Assembly (NCBI GenBank): GCA_963706535.1
Contig: CAVPMU010000012.1
Coordinates: 531,957-595,956, forward strand
Direction of reading: 5' to 3'
Origin: RPQJ01 sp963706535
Lineage (GTDB): Bacteria; Pseudomonadota; Gammaproteobacteria; Steroidobacterales; Steroidobacteraceae
DNA length: 64,000 nucleotides
The stretch's first letter is position 1, and every line of letters starts with the position of its first letter. Below, in pieces: positions 15,230 to 24,498 of the stretch. The notes beneath the pieces were generated by a model. It ran no database searches, was not told the origin of the DNA, and was given only the letters and a program-made list of their open reading frames with translations. The position numbers and the translations under genes were made by a program.

Positions 15230-16608
15230 TCCGCGATCTCGCCGAACTCGCCCGGGTGAGCGGCGGCGTGCTGCACGGTGCCAACGCGGGGTTCGGCCGG
15301 GTCGCGACCGACACGCGCGAACTCGAGGCCGGCGCATTGTTCGTGGCGCTGCGCGGGGAGCGCTTCGACGGGCACGACTTCGTGCCGCAGGCGGCCGCCG
15401 CCGGCGCCGCGGGCGCACTCGTCGCGCGCCTGGCCTCGACGACGATCGCCCAGGTGGTCGTGCCCGACGTGCTGGCGGGGCTCTCAGCGTTTGCGCGTGC
15501 CTGGCGGGACGATTTCGACGGCACCGTGATCGGCATCACCGGCAGCAACGGCAAGACCACCGTCAAGGAAATGACGGGCGCGATCCTCTCGCGCTCGGGT
15601 CCTTGCCTCGTGACCCCGGGCAACCTCAACAACCACATCGGCGTGCCGCTCACGCTGGCGCGGCTCGAGGCGCAGCACCGCTATGCGGTGATCGAGATGG
15701 GCGCCAACCACCTGCACGAGATCGAGCACCTCGCGGCGCTCGCGGCACCCCAGGTCGGGCTCGTCATCAACGCGGGACCCGCGCATCTCGAGGGCTTCGG
15801 CGGCATCGACGGGGTGGCGCGCGGCAAGGGCGAGATGTTCGAGGCGCTCGACATGGACGGCACGGCCGTCATCAACGCCGACGACCGGTTCGCCGCCTAC
15901 TGGCACGGACTCGCGCGCGCCGCGGGCCGCATCGTCACCTTCGGCATGCACGAGCGCGCCGACTTCAGCGCGACCGGCGTGCGCAGCCGCGTCACCGGCG
16001 CAGGTCCCGTGAGCGAGTTCGAGCTCGCCTGCCCGGCCGGCCGGCGGCACGTCACGCTCGCGCTCGCCGGCGAGCACAACGTCGTGGACGCGCTCGCCGC
16101 CGCGGCGACCGCCTGGGCCGCGGGCGCGAAGCTCGACGAGATCGCCGACGGGCTCGCCGCGATGCGACCCGTGACCGGGCGGCTGGCGTTCCGCCCGGCG
16201 GTGAACGGCGCGCGGCTGATCGACGATTCCTACAACGCCAACCCGGGCTCGATGCGCGCGGGGCTGCGCGCACTCGCGGCGCTGCCGGGCGAGCACTGGC
16301 TGGTGCTCGGCGAGATGCGCGAACTCGGCGAGGAATCCGCGCGGCTGCACGCCGAGATCGGGGAGTTCGCGCGCCAGTGCGGCGTGCAGCGCCTGTTCGC
16401 GGTCGGCGACGACGCGCGCCATGCCGTCGAGGCGTTCGGCCCCGGCGCGTCGTGGTTCGCCGGCGTCGAGGACCTGGTCGCCGCGGCCCGCCCCGGGCTC
16501 GGCGCGAACGTGACGCTGCTGGTCAAGGGGTCGCGCTCGAACCGGCTCGAGCGCGTCGCGGATGCGCTCGCGACGGATGGCGCGGCCGCGGGCGGGAGGG
16601 GCCACTAG
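15226..16608 (+). CDS. murF: UDP-MurNAc-tripeptide--D-Ala-D-Ala ligase MurF
   Basis: MurF completes the UDP-MurNAc-pentapeptide precursor. The GTG start gives MIRDLAELARVSGGVLHGAN and 460 residues. VIGITGSNGKTTVKEMTGAIL is the ATP loop (about residues 101-121), NLNNHIGVPLTLA and DDSYNANPGSMRAGL are characteristic of MurF, and the C-terminal domain ends in LLVKGSRSNRLERVAD. It follows murE with a four-base overlap. Confidence 0.96.
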   Translation: MIRDLAELARVSGGVLHGANAGFGRVATDTRELEAGALFVALRGERFDGHDFVPQAAAAGAAGALVARLASTTIAQVVVPDVLAGLSAFARAWRDDFDGTVIGITGSNGKTTVKEMTGAILSRSGPCLVTPGNLNNHIGVPLTLARLEAQHRYAVIEMGANHLHEIEHLAALAAPQVGLVINAGPAHLEGFGGIDGVARGKGEMFEALDMDGTAVINADDRFAAYWHGLARAAGRIVTFGMHERADFSATGVRSRVTGAGPVSEFELACPAGRRHVTLALAGEHNVVDALAAAATAWAAGAKLDEIADGLAAMRPVTGRLAFRPAVNGARLIDDSYNANPGSMRAGLRALAALPGEHWLVLGEMRELGEESARLHAEIGEFARQCGVQRLFAVGDDARHAVEAFGPGASWFAGVEDLVAAARPGLGANVTLLVKGSRSNRLERVADALATDGAAAGGRGH

Positions 16609-16609
16609 C

Positions 16610-17692
16610 ATGCTGCGCTACCTCGCCCAGTGGCTCACCGAGTACTACTCGGGCTTCAACGTCTTCGGCTACCTCACGCTGCGCGCGATCCTCGCGGCGC
16701 TCACCGCGCTGCTCATCTCGTTCCTGGTCGGGCCGCCGATGATCCGCAAGCTCGCCGAGCACCAGGTCGGCCAGCGCGTGCGCTCCGACGGCCCGCAGAG
16801 CCACCTGTCGAAGGCCGGCACGCCGACCATGGGCGGCGCGCTGATCCTCGTCGCGATCGTCGCGGGCACGCTGCTGTGGGCCGACCTCGGCAACCGTTTC
16901 GTGTGGATCACGCTCGTGGTGACCGTGGCTTTCGGGCTGATCGGCTTCTGGGACGACTACCTGAAGCTGGTGGTCGGCAACTCGCGCGGCCTGATCGCGC
17001 GCTACAAGTACTTCTGGCAGTCGGTGGTCGGGCTCGGCGCGGCGATCGCGCTCTACGTCACGGCGCGCACCACGGTCGAGACCACGCTGATCGTGCCGTT
17101 CTTCAAGGACTTCGTGCTGCCGCTCGGGCTGTTCTACGTCGTCTTCGCCTACTTCGTCATCGTGGGCTCGAGCAACGCCGTGAACCTCACGGACGGCCTC
17201 GACGGGCTCGCGATCATGCCGGCGGTGCTGGTGGCCGGCGCGCTCGGCGTGTTCGCCTACGCCTCGGGCAACGTGGTGTTCGCCAACTACCTCGCGATCC
17301 CCTACATCGCCGGCACCGGCGAGGTGCTGGTGATCTGCGCGAGCATCTTCGGCGCGGGGCTCGGGTTCCTGTGGTTCAACACCTATCCCGCGCAGGTGTT
17401 CATGGGCGACATCGGCGCGCTCGCGCTCGGCGCGGCGCTCGGCGTGATCGCGGTGATCGTCCGCCAGGAGATCGTGCTCTTCATCATGGGCGGCGTGTTC
17501 GTGATGGAGACGGTGTCCGTGATCCTGCAGGTGGGCTCCTTCAAGCTGCGTGGCAAGCGCATCTTCCGCATGGCGCCCATCCACCACCACTTCGAACTGA
17601 AGGGCTGGGCAGAGCCGAAGGTGATCGTCCGCTTCTGGATCATCACCGTGATCCTCGTGCTGGTCGGACTCGCGACGCTGAAGCTGCGATGA
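16610..17692 (+). CDS. mraY: Phospho-MurNAc-pentapeptide transferase MraY
   Basis: MraY makes lipid I on the cytoplasmic face of the membrane from UDP-MurNAc-pentapeptide and undecaprenyl phosphate. ATG 16610 gives MLRYLAQWLTEYYSGFNVFG and exactly 360 residues, the E. coli length, with GGGAGGGG upstream. Ten membrane helices are evident. Catalytic motifs include GFWDDYLKL, NAVNLTDGLDGLA and the HHHFE signature in APIHHHFELKGW. It is one base from murF and overlaps murD as ATGA. Confidence 0.97.
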   Translation: MLRYLAQWLTEYYSGFNVFGYLTLRAILAALTALLISFLVGPPMIRKLAEHQVGQRVRSDGPQSHLSKAGTPTMGGALILVAIVAGTLLWADLGNRFVWITLVVTVAFGLIGFWDDYLKLVVGNSRGLIARYKYFWQSVVGLGAAIALYVTARTTVETTLIVPFFKDFVLPLGLFYVVFAYFVIVGSSNAVNLTDGLDGLAIMPAVLVAGALGVFAYASGNVVFANYLAIPYIAGTGEVLVICASIFGAGLGFLWFNTYPAQVFMGDIGALALGAALGVIAVIVRQEIVLFIMGGVFVMETVSVILQVGSFKLRGKRIFRMAPIHHHFELKGWAEPKVIVRFWIITVILVLVGLATLKLR

Positions 17693-19044
17693 ACCACGCC
17701 GCAGCCAATCTCGCCCCGCTCGAAGCCGGCACCCGCGCGCTGGTGCTCGGTCTCGGCCGCACGGGGCTTTCCTGCGCGCGCTATCTCAGCCGCAAGGGAC
17801 TGTCGGTGCGCGTGGCCGACACGCGCAGCGAGCCGCCGGGCGCGGAGGCGCTGCGCACGCAGGTACCGCAGGCGGAACTGCGCACCGGCGCGTTCGACGC
17901 GGGGCTGCTCGACGGCGTCGCGCAGGTCGTGATCTCGCCCGGGCTGTCGCTGCGCGAGCCCGTGGCGCGCGAGGCCGCGGGCCGCGGCCTGCCGGTGGTG
18001 GGCGACATCGAACTGTTCGCGCGCGAGGCTCAGGCGCCGGTCGCCGCGATCACCGGCACCAACGGCAAGAGCACCGTGACCGCGCTGCTCGCCGCACTGG
18101 CGAGCGCCGCGGGAGTCGAGGCGGTCGCGGGGGCCAATCTCGGCGAGCCGGCGCTCGACCTGCTCGAGCGCCCCGTGCCGCGGCTCTACGTGCTCGAGCT
18201 GTCGAGCTTCCAGCTCGAGACCACTTACTCGCTCGAGACCGCGACGGCGACGGTGCTCAACGTCACGCCGGACCACATGGACCGCTACGACTCGCTCGCC
18301 GACTACGCGGCGGCGAAGGCGCGCATCTTCGACGGTTGCGACGTCGCGGTCGTCAATGCGGACGACGCGGTCGTACGCGCCATGCCGCGCGAGGGGCAGC
18401 GCGTGCTGGCGTTCGGCCTCGAGGACGCCCAAGCCGACTATTACCTCGCGCGCGATCCCGAGCCGACGCTCACCTGCCGGGGGGAGCCGCTGCTGCCGCT
18501 CGCCGCCATGCGCCTGCAGGGACTGCACAACGCGGCCAACGCGCTCGCCGCGCTCGCGATGTGCGACGCGCTCGAACTGCCGCGCGGCCCGGTCCTCGAC
18601 GCGCTCGAGACCTTCGGCGGCCTGCCGCATCGCACCCAATGGGTCGCGGAGGTCGGCGGCGTGCGTTTCGTCAACGACTCCAAGGGCACCAACGTCGGCG
18701 CGACGCTGGCCGCCGTATCGGGCATGAGCGGTCCACTGGTGCTGATCGCGGGCGGCGACGGCAAGAACCAGGATTTCGGGCAACTGCGCGCGGCCTTCCG
18801 CGGCAAGGTCCGCCACGCCGTGCTGATCGGGCGCGACGCCGCGCGACTCGCCGGCACGCTCGAGGGCGTCTGCACGACCGAGCGGGCCGCCGACATGCCA
18901 TCCGCGGTGCGGGCCGCCCGCGCCGCCGCGCAGCCGGGCGACACGGTGCTGCTGTCGCCCGCGTGCGCGAGCCTCGACATGTTTCGTGACTACACGCATC
19001 GCGGCGACGAGTTCGCCGCGGCGGTGAGGAGCCTGGCCGGATGA
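17689..19044 (+). CDS. murD: UDP-MurNAc-L-alanine--D-glutamate ligase MurD
   Basis: MurD adds D-glutamate to UDP-MurNAc-L-Ala. The 451-residue protein shows the N-terminal Rossmann segment ALVLGLGRTGLSCARYLS, the ATP loop AAITGTNGKSTVTALLA, LELSSFQLETT and NVTPDHMDRY. The C-terminal domain has FVNDSKGTNVGATLAA and LLSPACASLDMFRDYTHRG, which are typical of MurD. Four-base overlaps link it to mraY and ftsW. Confidence 0.96.
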   Translation: MNHAAANLAPLEAGTRALVLGLGRTGLSCARYLSRKGLSVRVADTRSEPPGAEALRTQVPQAELRTGAFDAGLLDGVAQVVISPGLSLREPVAREAAGRGLPVVGDIELFAREAQAPVAAITGTNGKSTVTALLAALASAAGVEAVAGANLGEPALDLLERPVPRLYVLELSSFQLETTYSLETATATVLNVTPDHMDRYDSLADYAAAKARIFDGCDVAVVNADDAVVRAMPREGQRVLAFGLEDAQADYYLARDPEPTLTCRGEPLLPLAAMRLQGLHNAANALAALAMCDALELPRGPVLDALETFGGLPHRTQWVAEVGGVRFVNDSKGTNVGATLAAVSGMSGPLVLIAGGDGKNQDFGQLRAAFRGKVRHAVLIGRDAARLAGTLEGVCTTERAADMPSAVRAARAAAQPGDTVLLSPACASLDMFRDYTHRGDEFAAAVRSLAG

Positions 19045-20225
19045 GCGCCGCAAGCCTTGCATATGCCCGTTCGACCGGCCAGCCGCGGCGGCTGGTGCTC
19101 GACCCGTGGATCACGGGCGCCGTGGCCGCGCTGCTGCTCGTGGGCCTGGTGATGGTCGCGTCCGCGTCGATCGGCGTCGCGGACCGCGAGAGCGGCCAGC
19201 CGTTCGCCTACTTCGAGCGGCAGCTGATCTACGTGGGGCTCGGCCTCGTCGCCGCGCTGCTGGCGGTCGCGATCCCGACGCGCATCTGGGAGCAGTACTC
19301 GATCTACCTGCTCGGCGGAGCGTTCCTGCTGCTGCTGCTGGTGCTGGTCCCCGGCATCGGCCACGAGGTGAACGGCAGCCGCCGCTGGGTGCGGCTCGGC
19401 TTCATGAACTTCCAGGCATCCGAGCTCGCGCGCGTGATGCTGCTCACCTACGTCGCGAGCTACGCGGTGCGTCGCGCCGACGAATTGAGCGCCGATTTCA
19501 AGGGCTTCATGAAACCGGTAGGCGTGCTGATGGCCGCGGCGGTGCTGCTGCTGCTCGAGCCGGACTTCGGCGCCGCGGCGGTGCTGCTGGCCACCGGCCT
19601 CGCGGTGCTGTTCATCGCCGGCGCTCGGCTGCACCACCTCGCCGTGCCGATCGTGCTCGGCATCGGCGCCATGGGCGCGCTCGCCGTGACCTCGTCGTAC
19701 CGCATGCGGCGCCTGGTCGCGTTCCGCAACCCCTGGGAAGACCCGTTCGACAGCGGCTTCCAGCTGGTGCAGTCGCTGATCGCCATCGGCCGCGGCGAGT
19801 GGTTCGGCGTCGGCCTGGGCTCGAGCGTGCAGAAGCTCTTCTACCTGCCGGAGGCACACACCGACTTCGTCTTCGCCGTGCTCGCCGAGGAGTTCGGCTT
19901 CGTCGGCGTCGTGGTCGTGGTGGGGCTGTTCGCCGTGCTGGTCGGTCGCGCGCTCGCGATCTCGCGCAATGCCGCCGACGCCGGCCTCACGTTCCAGTCC
20001 TACCTCGCCGCGGCGATCGGCACCTGGCTCGGCCTGCAGGCGTTCGTGAACATCGGCGTGAACATGGGGCTGCTGCCCACCAAGGGCCTGACGCTGCCGC
20101 TGCTGTCCTACGGCGGCAGCAGCATGCTGGTCACGCTCGGCTGGCTCGGCGTGCTGCTCCGGATCCACCACGAGACGCAGATGACCGGACGCTCGGCCGT
20201 GGGCCGGGAGGCGCGACGCACATGA
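19041..20225 (+). CDS. ftsW: Septal peptidoglycan polymerase FtsW
   Basis: FtsW is a SEDS-family glycosyltransferase that polymerises lipid II at the septum together with FtsI. The 394-residue product has about ten membrane helices starting at VAALLLVGLVMVASASIGVA. Conserved motifs include NGSRRWVRLGFMNFQASELAR, LLLEPDFGAAAVLL (with the catalytic-region aspartate), AHTDFVFAVLAEEFGFVG and the C-terminal LPLLSYGGSSM. It overlaps murD and murG by four bases each. Confidence 0.96.
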   Translation: MSAASLAYARSTGQPRRLVLDPWITGAVAALLLVGLVMVASASIGVADRESGQPFAYFERQLIYVGLGLVAALLAVAIPTRIWEQYSIYLLGGAFLLLLLVLVPGIGHEVNGSRRWVRLGFMNFQASELARVMLLTYVASYAVRRADELSADFKGFMKPVGVLMAAAVLLLLEPDFGAAAVLLATGLAVLFIAGARLHHLAVPIVLGIGAMGALAVTSSYRMRRLVAFRNPWEDPFDSGFQLVQSLIAIGRGEWFGVGLGSSVQKLFYLPEAHTDFVFAVLAEEFGFVGVVVVVGLFAVLVGRALAISRNAADAGLTFQSYLAAAIGTWLGLQAFVNIGVNMGLLPTKGLTLPLLSYGGSSMLVTLGWLGVLLRIHHETQMTGRSAVGREARRT

Positions 20226-21313
20226 CGCGCCCGACTGCCCTGATCATGGCTGGCGGCACCGGCGGGCACGTGTTCCCCGCGCTCGCGACCGCGCGCGTGC
20301 TGCGCAATCGCGGCTACGACATCGTGTGGCTCGGCACGCGGCGCGGCATCGAGTCCCGCCTGGTGCCCGCCGAGGGCATTCCCGTCGAGTGGCTGAGCGT
20401 GAGCGGGCTGCGCGGCAAGGGCATCGCGGCCCTGCTGGTCGCGCCGTTCCGGCTGGTGGTCGCGCTGCTGCAGGCGTTGCGCGCGGTGCGCAGGCATCGC
20501 CCGCGGGTGGTGCTCGGCGCCGGTGGCTTTGCCTCCGGGCCGGGGGGCGTAGCCGCGTGGCTGCTGCGGCGGCCGCTGGTCGTGCACGAGCAGAATGCCG
20601 TCGCCGGCCTCACCAACCGGGTGCTCGCCCGACTCGCGGACCGGGTGCTCGAGGGCTTCCCGGGCAGCTTCGGTGCCGGGGTGAAGGCCGAGCGCGTCGG
20701 CAATCCCGTTCGCCCCGAGATCAGCGCCGTTGCGCCGCCCGAGCGCCGCTACGCCGGGCGCACGGGGCGCGCGCGCCTGCTCGTGTTCGGCGGCAGCCAG
20801 GGCGCGGCGCGCCTGAACGCAGTGGTGCCTGCGGCGCTGGCCGAGCTGCCCGAGTCACTGCGGCCGGCCGTGCTGCACCAGACCGGCAGCCGCGGCGTCG
20901 AGGAGACGGTCGCGTCCTACGAGTCGCGCGGCATCGACGCCGACGTGCGCGCGTTCATCGACGACATGGCGGGCGCCTACGGCTGGGCGGACCTCGCCGT
21001 GTGCCGCTCGGGTGCGCTCACCGTGGCGGAACTCGCGGCGGCAGGTGTGCCCGCGATCCTCGTGCCGTTCCCGGCCGCGGTCGACGATCACCAGACGCGC
21101 AATGCCGAGTACGTGGTGCGTGCAGGCGCGGCCGTGCTGCTCCCGGAAAGCGAACTGACGCCCGTCTCGCTCGCGGCGCGGCTGCGCGAACTGCTGGAGG
21201 CGGGTCGTCCGCGGCTCGAGCGGATGGCGCAGGCGGCGCGCACGACGGCCATCACCGACGCGGACGAGCGGCTCGCCGACGCCTGCGTCGCGGCAGCGGG
21301 GGGGGCGGCATGA
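20222..21313 (+). CDS. murG: Undecaprenyl-PP-MurNAc-pentapeptide GlcNAc transferase MurG
   Basis: MurG converts lipid I to lipid II on the cytoplasmic membrane face. The 363-residue GT-B protein starts MTRPTALIMAGGTGGHVFPA with the first glycine-rich loop. VVLGAGGFASGPGG and HEQNAVAGLTNRVLA complete the acceptor domain, and LLVFGGSQGAARLN, CRSGALTVAELAAAGVPAI and DDHQTRNAEYV form the donor site. The start overlaps the ftsW stop and its own stop overlaps murC. Confidence 0.96.
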   Translation: MTRPTALIMAGGTGGHVFPALATARVLRNRGYDIVWLGTRRGIESRLVPAEGIPVEWLSVSGLRGKGIAALLVAPFRLVVALLQALRAVRRHRPRVVLGAGGFASGPGGVAAWLLRRPLVVHEQNAVAGLTNRVLARLADRVLEGFPGSFGAGVKAERVGNPVRPEISAVAPPERRYAGRTGRARLLVFGGSQGAARLNAVVPAALAELPESLRPAVLHQTGSRGVEETVASYESRGIDADVRAFIDDMAGAYGWADLAVCRSGALTVAELAAAGVPAILVPFPAAVDDHQTRNAEYVVRAGAAVLLPESELTPVSLAARLRELLEAGRPRLERMAQAARTTAITDADERLADACVAAAGGAA

Positions 21314-22737
21314 CCAAGCGCATCATGCGCCGGATCAACTGCATCCACTTCGTCGGCATCGGCGGCAGCGGCATGAGCGGCATCGCCGAGGTGCTGCTGA
21401 ACCTCGGCTATGCGGTGCAGGGCTCCGACCTCAAGGCGAGCGCCACGACGCGCCGCCTCGAGTCGCTCGGGGCGCGCGTGCTCATCGGCCACGACGCCGG
21501 CCACGTCGCCAACGCCGACGTGGTGGTCGTCTCGAGCGCGATCAACACCGAGAACCCCGAGGTCGCGCAGGCGCTCGCGCAGCGCATCCCGGTGGTCAAG
21601 CGCGCCGAGATGCTCGGTGAGCTGATGCGCTTCCGCTATTCGATCGCGGTGGCGGGCACGCACGGCAAGACCACCACCACGAGCCTCGTCGCGAGCGTGC
21701 TGGCGGAGGGCGGCGAGGATCCGACGTTCGTGATCGGCGGGCGGCTGAAGAGCGCCGACACCAACGCGCGACTCGGCGCCGGTCGCTACCTCGTGGCGGA
21801 GGCCGACGAGAGCGATGCGTCGTTCATGCACCTGCAGCCGATGATCGCGATCGTCACCAACGTCGACGCCGACCACCTCGGCACGCACGGCGGCGACTTC
21901 GACAAGCTCAAGCAGAGCTTCGTCGAGTTCCTGCACAACCTGCCGTTCTACGGGCTCGCGGTCGTCTGCGTCGACGACCCCGAGGCGGCGGGACTCATCC
22001 CGCAGATCGCGCGGCCCTACCTGACCTACGGGTTCGACGAGCATGCCGACGTGCATGCCGCGAACGTCGTCCGGCACGGTGGCCAGTCGACATTCGACGT
22101 GCTGCGGCCGGGCGGGCGCGAGCCGTTGACGGTGACGCTGAACCTGCCCGGGCGCCACAACATCCTGAACGCGCTCGCGGCCATCGCCGTGGCGACCGAA
22201 CTCGAGATCGACGACGGCGCGATCCAGCGCGCGCTCGCGAGCTTCCAGGGCATCGACCGCCGGCTGCAGGTGCTCGGCGACGTGGCCGTCGATTCCGGGC
22301 GGGTCACGCTGGTCGACGACTATGGCCACCACCCGACCGAAGTCGCGGCGACGCTCGAGGCCGCACGCCAGGGCTGGCCCGACCGACGCCTGGTGCTGGT
22401 GTTCCAGCCGCACCGCTACTCGCGCACCCGCGACCTGCTCGACGACTTCGCCCAGGTGCTGTCGACCGCCGACGCACTCGTGGTCGCCGAGGTCTATCCC
22501 GCGGGCGAGGCGCCGATCGCGGGCGCGGACGCCAAGGCGCTGTGCCGCGCGATCCGCAGCCGCGGCCGCGTCGAGCCGGTGCTGCTCAAGTCGCTGGAGG
22601 AGCTGCCGCAGTCGCTCGCCGGCATCCTGCGCGACGGCAACGTCGTGCTCACGATGGGCGCGGGCAGCATCGGCGCGGCGGCGCACGACCTGCCGCAGGC
22701 GCTGCGGGACCTGGGCTCGAGGGGGAGCGGCGCATGA
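21310..22737 (+). CDS. murC: UDP-N-acetylmuramate--L-alanine ligase MurC
   Basis: MurC attaches the first amino acid of the stem peptide. The 475-residue protein begins MTKRIMRRINCIHFVGIGGSG with the N-terminal glycine loop. The ATP loop is AVAGTHGKTTTTSLVASVL (about residues 114-132), followed by AEADESDASFMHLQP, NVDADHLGTHGGDF and the C-terminal LVDDYGHHPTEVAATL and FQPHRYSRTRDL. murB, which lies next to murC in many bacteria, is absent here; ddl follows directly with a four-base overlap. Confidence 0.96.
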   Translation: MTKRIMRRINCIHFVGIGGSGMSGIAEVLLNLGYAVQGSDLKASATTRRLESLGARVLIGHDAGHVANADVVVVSSAINTENPEVAQALAQRIPVVKRAEMLGELMRFRYSIAVAGTHGKTTTTSLVASVLAEGGEDPTFVIGGRLKSADTNARLGAGRYLVAEADESDASFMHLQPMIAIVTNVDADHLGTHGGDFDKLKQSFVEFLHNLPFYGLAVVCVDDPEAAGLIPQIARPYLTYGFDEHADVHAANVVRHGGQSTFDVLRPGGREPLTVTLNLPGRHNILNALAAIAVATELEIDDGAIQRALASFQGIDRRLQVLGDVAVDSGRVTLVDDYGHHPTEVAATLEAARQGWPDRRLVLVFQPHRYSRTRDLLDDFAQVLSTADALVVAEVYPAGEAPIAGADAKALCRAIRSRGRVEPVLLKSLEELPQSLAGILRDGNVVLTMGAGSIGAAAHDLPQALRDLGSRGSGA

Positions 22738-23699
22738 AGCTGCCGGCGCAACGCATCACCGACCCGCGCGACTTCGGGCGCGTCGCCGTCCTGCTCGGCG
22801 GCACCTCGTCGGAACGCACGGTCTCGCTCGACTCGGGTCGCAACGTGCTCGAGGCGCTCGAGCGCCGCGGCGTGGACGCCACCGCCGTCGACGGCATCCC
22901 GGCGCTCGTCGAGGCGCTCACCGGTCCCGCCGGCCGGCGCTACGACCGCGTGTTCAACATCCTGCACGGCAATCGCGGCGGCGGCGAGGACGGCGTGCTG
23001 CAGGGACTGCTCGATGCGCTCGGCGTGCCCTACACCGGCTCGGGCGTGCTCGGCTCCGCGCTCTCGATGGACAAGATCCGCACCAAGCAGGTGTGGCTGT
23101 CGCTCGGCCTGCCGACCCCGGGCTACGTGAGCCTCGAGCGCGGCGACGACGTGGTCGCGGCCGCGCACGAGCTCGGCCTGCCGGTGATCGTGAAGCCCGC
23201 GTGCGAGGGATCGAGCGTCGGCGTCACCCGCTGCTTCAAGGATGCCGACCTCGCCTCGGCGGTCGAGCTCGCGGCGCGCTACGAGGGCCCGCTGCTCGTC
23301 GAGCAGCTGGTGCAGGGCGACGAGTACACCGTGGCCGTGCTCGGCACCGAGGCGCTGCCGTCGATACGCATCGTGCCGGCGGGCGAGTACTACGACTACC
23401 ACGCCAAGTACGTCGCCGGGGACACGCAGTACGTCTGCCCCGGCGCGTCGGGCGCGGCCGAGCAGGAGCTCGGCAGCCTCGCGCTCGCCGCGTTCTACGC
23501 CGTGGACTGCCGCGGCTGGGGGCGCGTGGATTTCATGCGCGACCGCGCGGGCAAGCCGTGGCTGCTCGAGGTCAACACCGCGCCCGGGATGACGAGCCAC
23601 TCGCTGGTGCCCAAGGCGGCCCGGCAGGTCGGCGTGGACTTCGACGAACTGGTGTGGCGCGTGCTCGAGACGAGCTGCGCGCGGCCGGGGCGAGGCTGA
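22734..23699 (+). CDS. ddl: D-alanine--D-alanine ligase
   Basis: This ATP-grasp ligase makes the D-Ala-D-Ala dipeptide used by MurF. The 321-residue product shows VAVLLGGTSSERTVSLDSG, YTGSGVLGSALSMDKIRTKQV, PVIVKPACEGSSVGVTR, EQLVQGDEYTVAVLG and the metal-binding LLEVNTAPGMTSHSLVPKAA. The loop NILHGNRGGGEDG is a little longer than the E. coli HGRGGEDG. It corresponds in position to ddlB of the dcw cluster. ftsQ starts four bases after its stop. Confidence 0.95.
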   Translation: MKLPAQRITDPRDFGRVAVLLGGTSSERTVSLDSGRNVLEALERRGVDATAVDGIPALVEALTGPAGRRYDRVFNILHGNRGGGEDGVLQGLLDALGVPYTGSGVLGSALSMDKIRTKQVWLSLGLPTPGYVSLERGDDVVAAAHELGLPVIVKPACEGSSVGVTRCFKDADLASAVELAARYEGPLLVEQLVQGDEYTVAVLGTEALPSIRIVPAGEYYDYHAKYVAGDTQYVCPGASGAAEQELGSLALAAFYAVDCRGWGRVDFMRDRAGKPWLLEVNTAPGMTSHSLVPKAARQVGVDFDELVWRVLETSCARPGRG

Positions 23700-23703
23700 A
23701 CGG

Positions 23704-24498
23704 ATGCTGCCCTGGAAGAAACGCAACCGCAGGCAGGCCAGCAGCGACGAGCCCACGCTGCTCGAGCGCGTCGACTGGCGTGCGCTCGGCGTCGGGGCCG
23801 GCGTCGTCGCGGGCATGCTGGCGGTCGGCTGGCTGCTGATGTTCGCGCTCGACCGGCCGGTGCGCCGCGTGGTGGTCGAAGGCGCGTTCCAGCGCGTCTC
23901 GCCGCCGGAGATCGAGAGCGCCGTCGCGCAGGTCGTGCAGGGCGGGCTCGCGTCGGTGGACCTCGGCAAGGTGCGCGCCCACATCGAACGCATCGACTGG
24001 GTGGATACCGCCGTCGTGCGGCGCATGTGGCCGGACGCGATCCGCGTGTCGATCGTCGAGCAGGTCGCCGCCGCACGCTGGAACGACACCGGACTGCTGA
24101 ACGCCCGCGGCGAGCTCTTCATCCGCAATGCCCGCTACGCGCCGCCCGAGCTGCCGCTGCTCGAGGGTCCCGAGGGCAGCGAGGGCGCCGTCGCCCGGCT
24201 CTACCTCGATGCGCAGGGTCGCCTGCTCGAAGCCGGCCTGCGGCTCACGGGCGTGCGCCTCGACGAGCGCGGCGCCTGGGAACTCGCGCTCGCGAACGGC
24301 GTGCAGGTGCGGCTCGGCCGGCTCGCGGTCAACGACCGCCTCGAGCGCTTCATCGCGCTCGCGAGTCCGCTCGTGGCCAAGCGCCTCGCCGAGATCAGGT
24401 ACGTGGACATGCGCTACACCAATGGTTTCAGCGTCGGCTGGAGCACGCGCTCCGCCCTCGCCGTTGCCCCGCAGGAGAACGCGACGCCCGATGGCTAG
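23704..24498 (+). CDS. ftsQ: Cell division protein FtsQ
   Basis: FtsQ is a bitopic divisome scaffold binding FtsB and FtsL. The 264-residue protein has a short cytoplasmic arm (MLPWKKRNRRQAS), one membrane helix (VGAGVVAGMLAVGWLLMFAL) and a periplasmic POTRA domain. The POTRA starts at VRRVVVEGAFQRVSPPEIES and includes IDWVDTAVVRRMWPDAIRVSIVE. The C-terminal beta domain includes RLGRLAVNDRLERFIALA. The gene overlaps ftsA by eight bases. Confidence 0.94.
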   Translation: MLPWKKRNRRQASSDEPTLLERVDWRALGVGAGVVAGMLAVGWLLMFALDRPVRRVVVEGAFQRVSPPEIESAVAQVVQGGLASVDLGKVRAHIERIDWVDTAVVRRMWPDAIRVSIVEQVAAARWNDTGLLNARGELFIRNARYAPPELPLLEGPEGSEGAVARLYLDAQGRLLEAGLRLTGVRLDERGAWELALANGVQVRLGRLAVNDRLERFIALASPLVAKRLAEIRYVDMRYTNGFSVGWSTRSALAVAPQENATPDG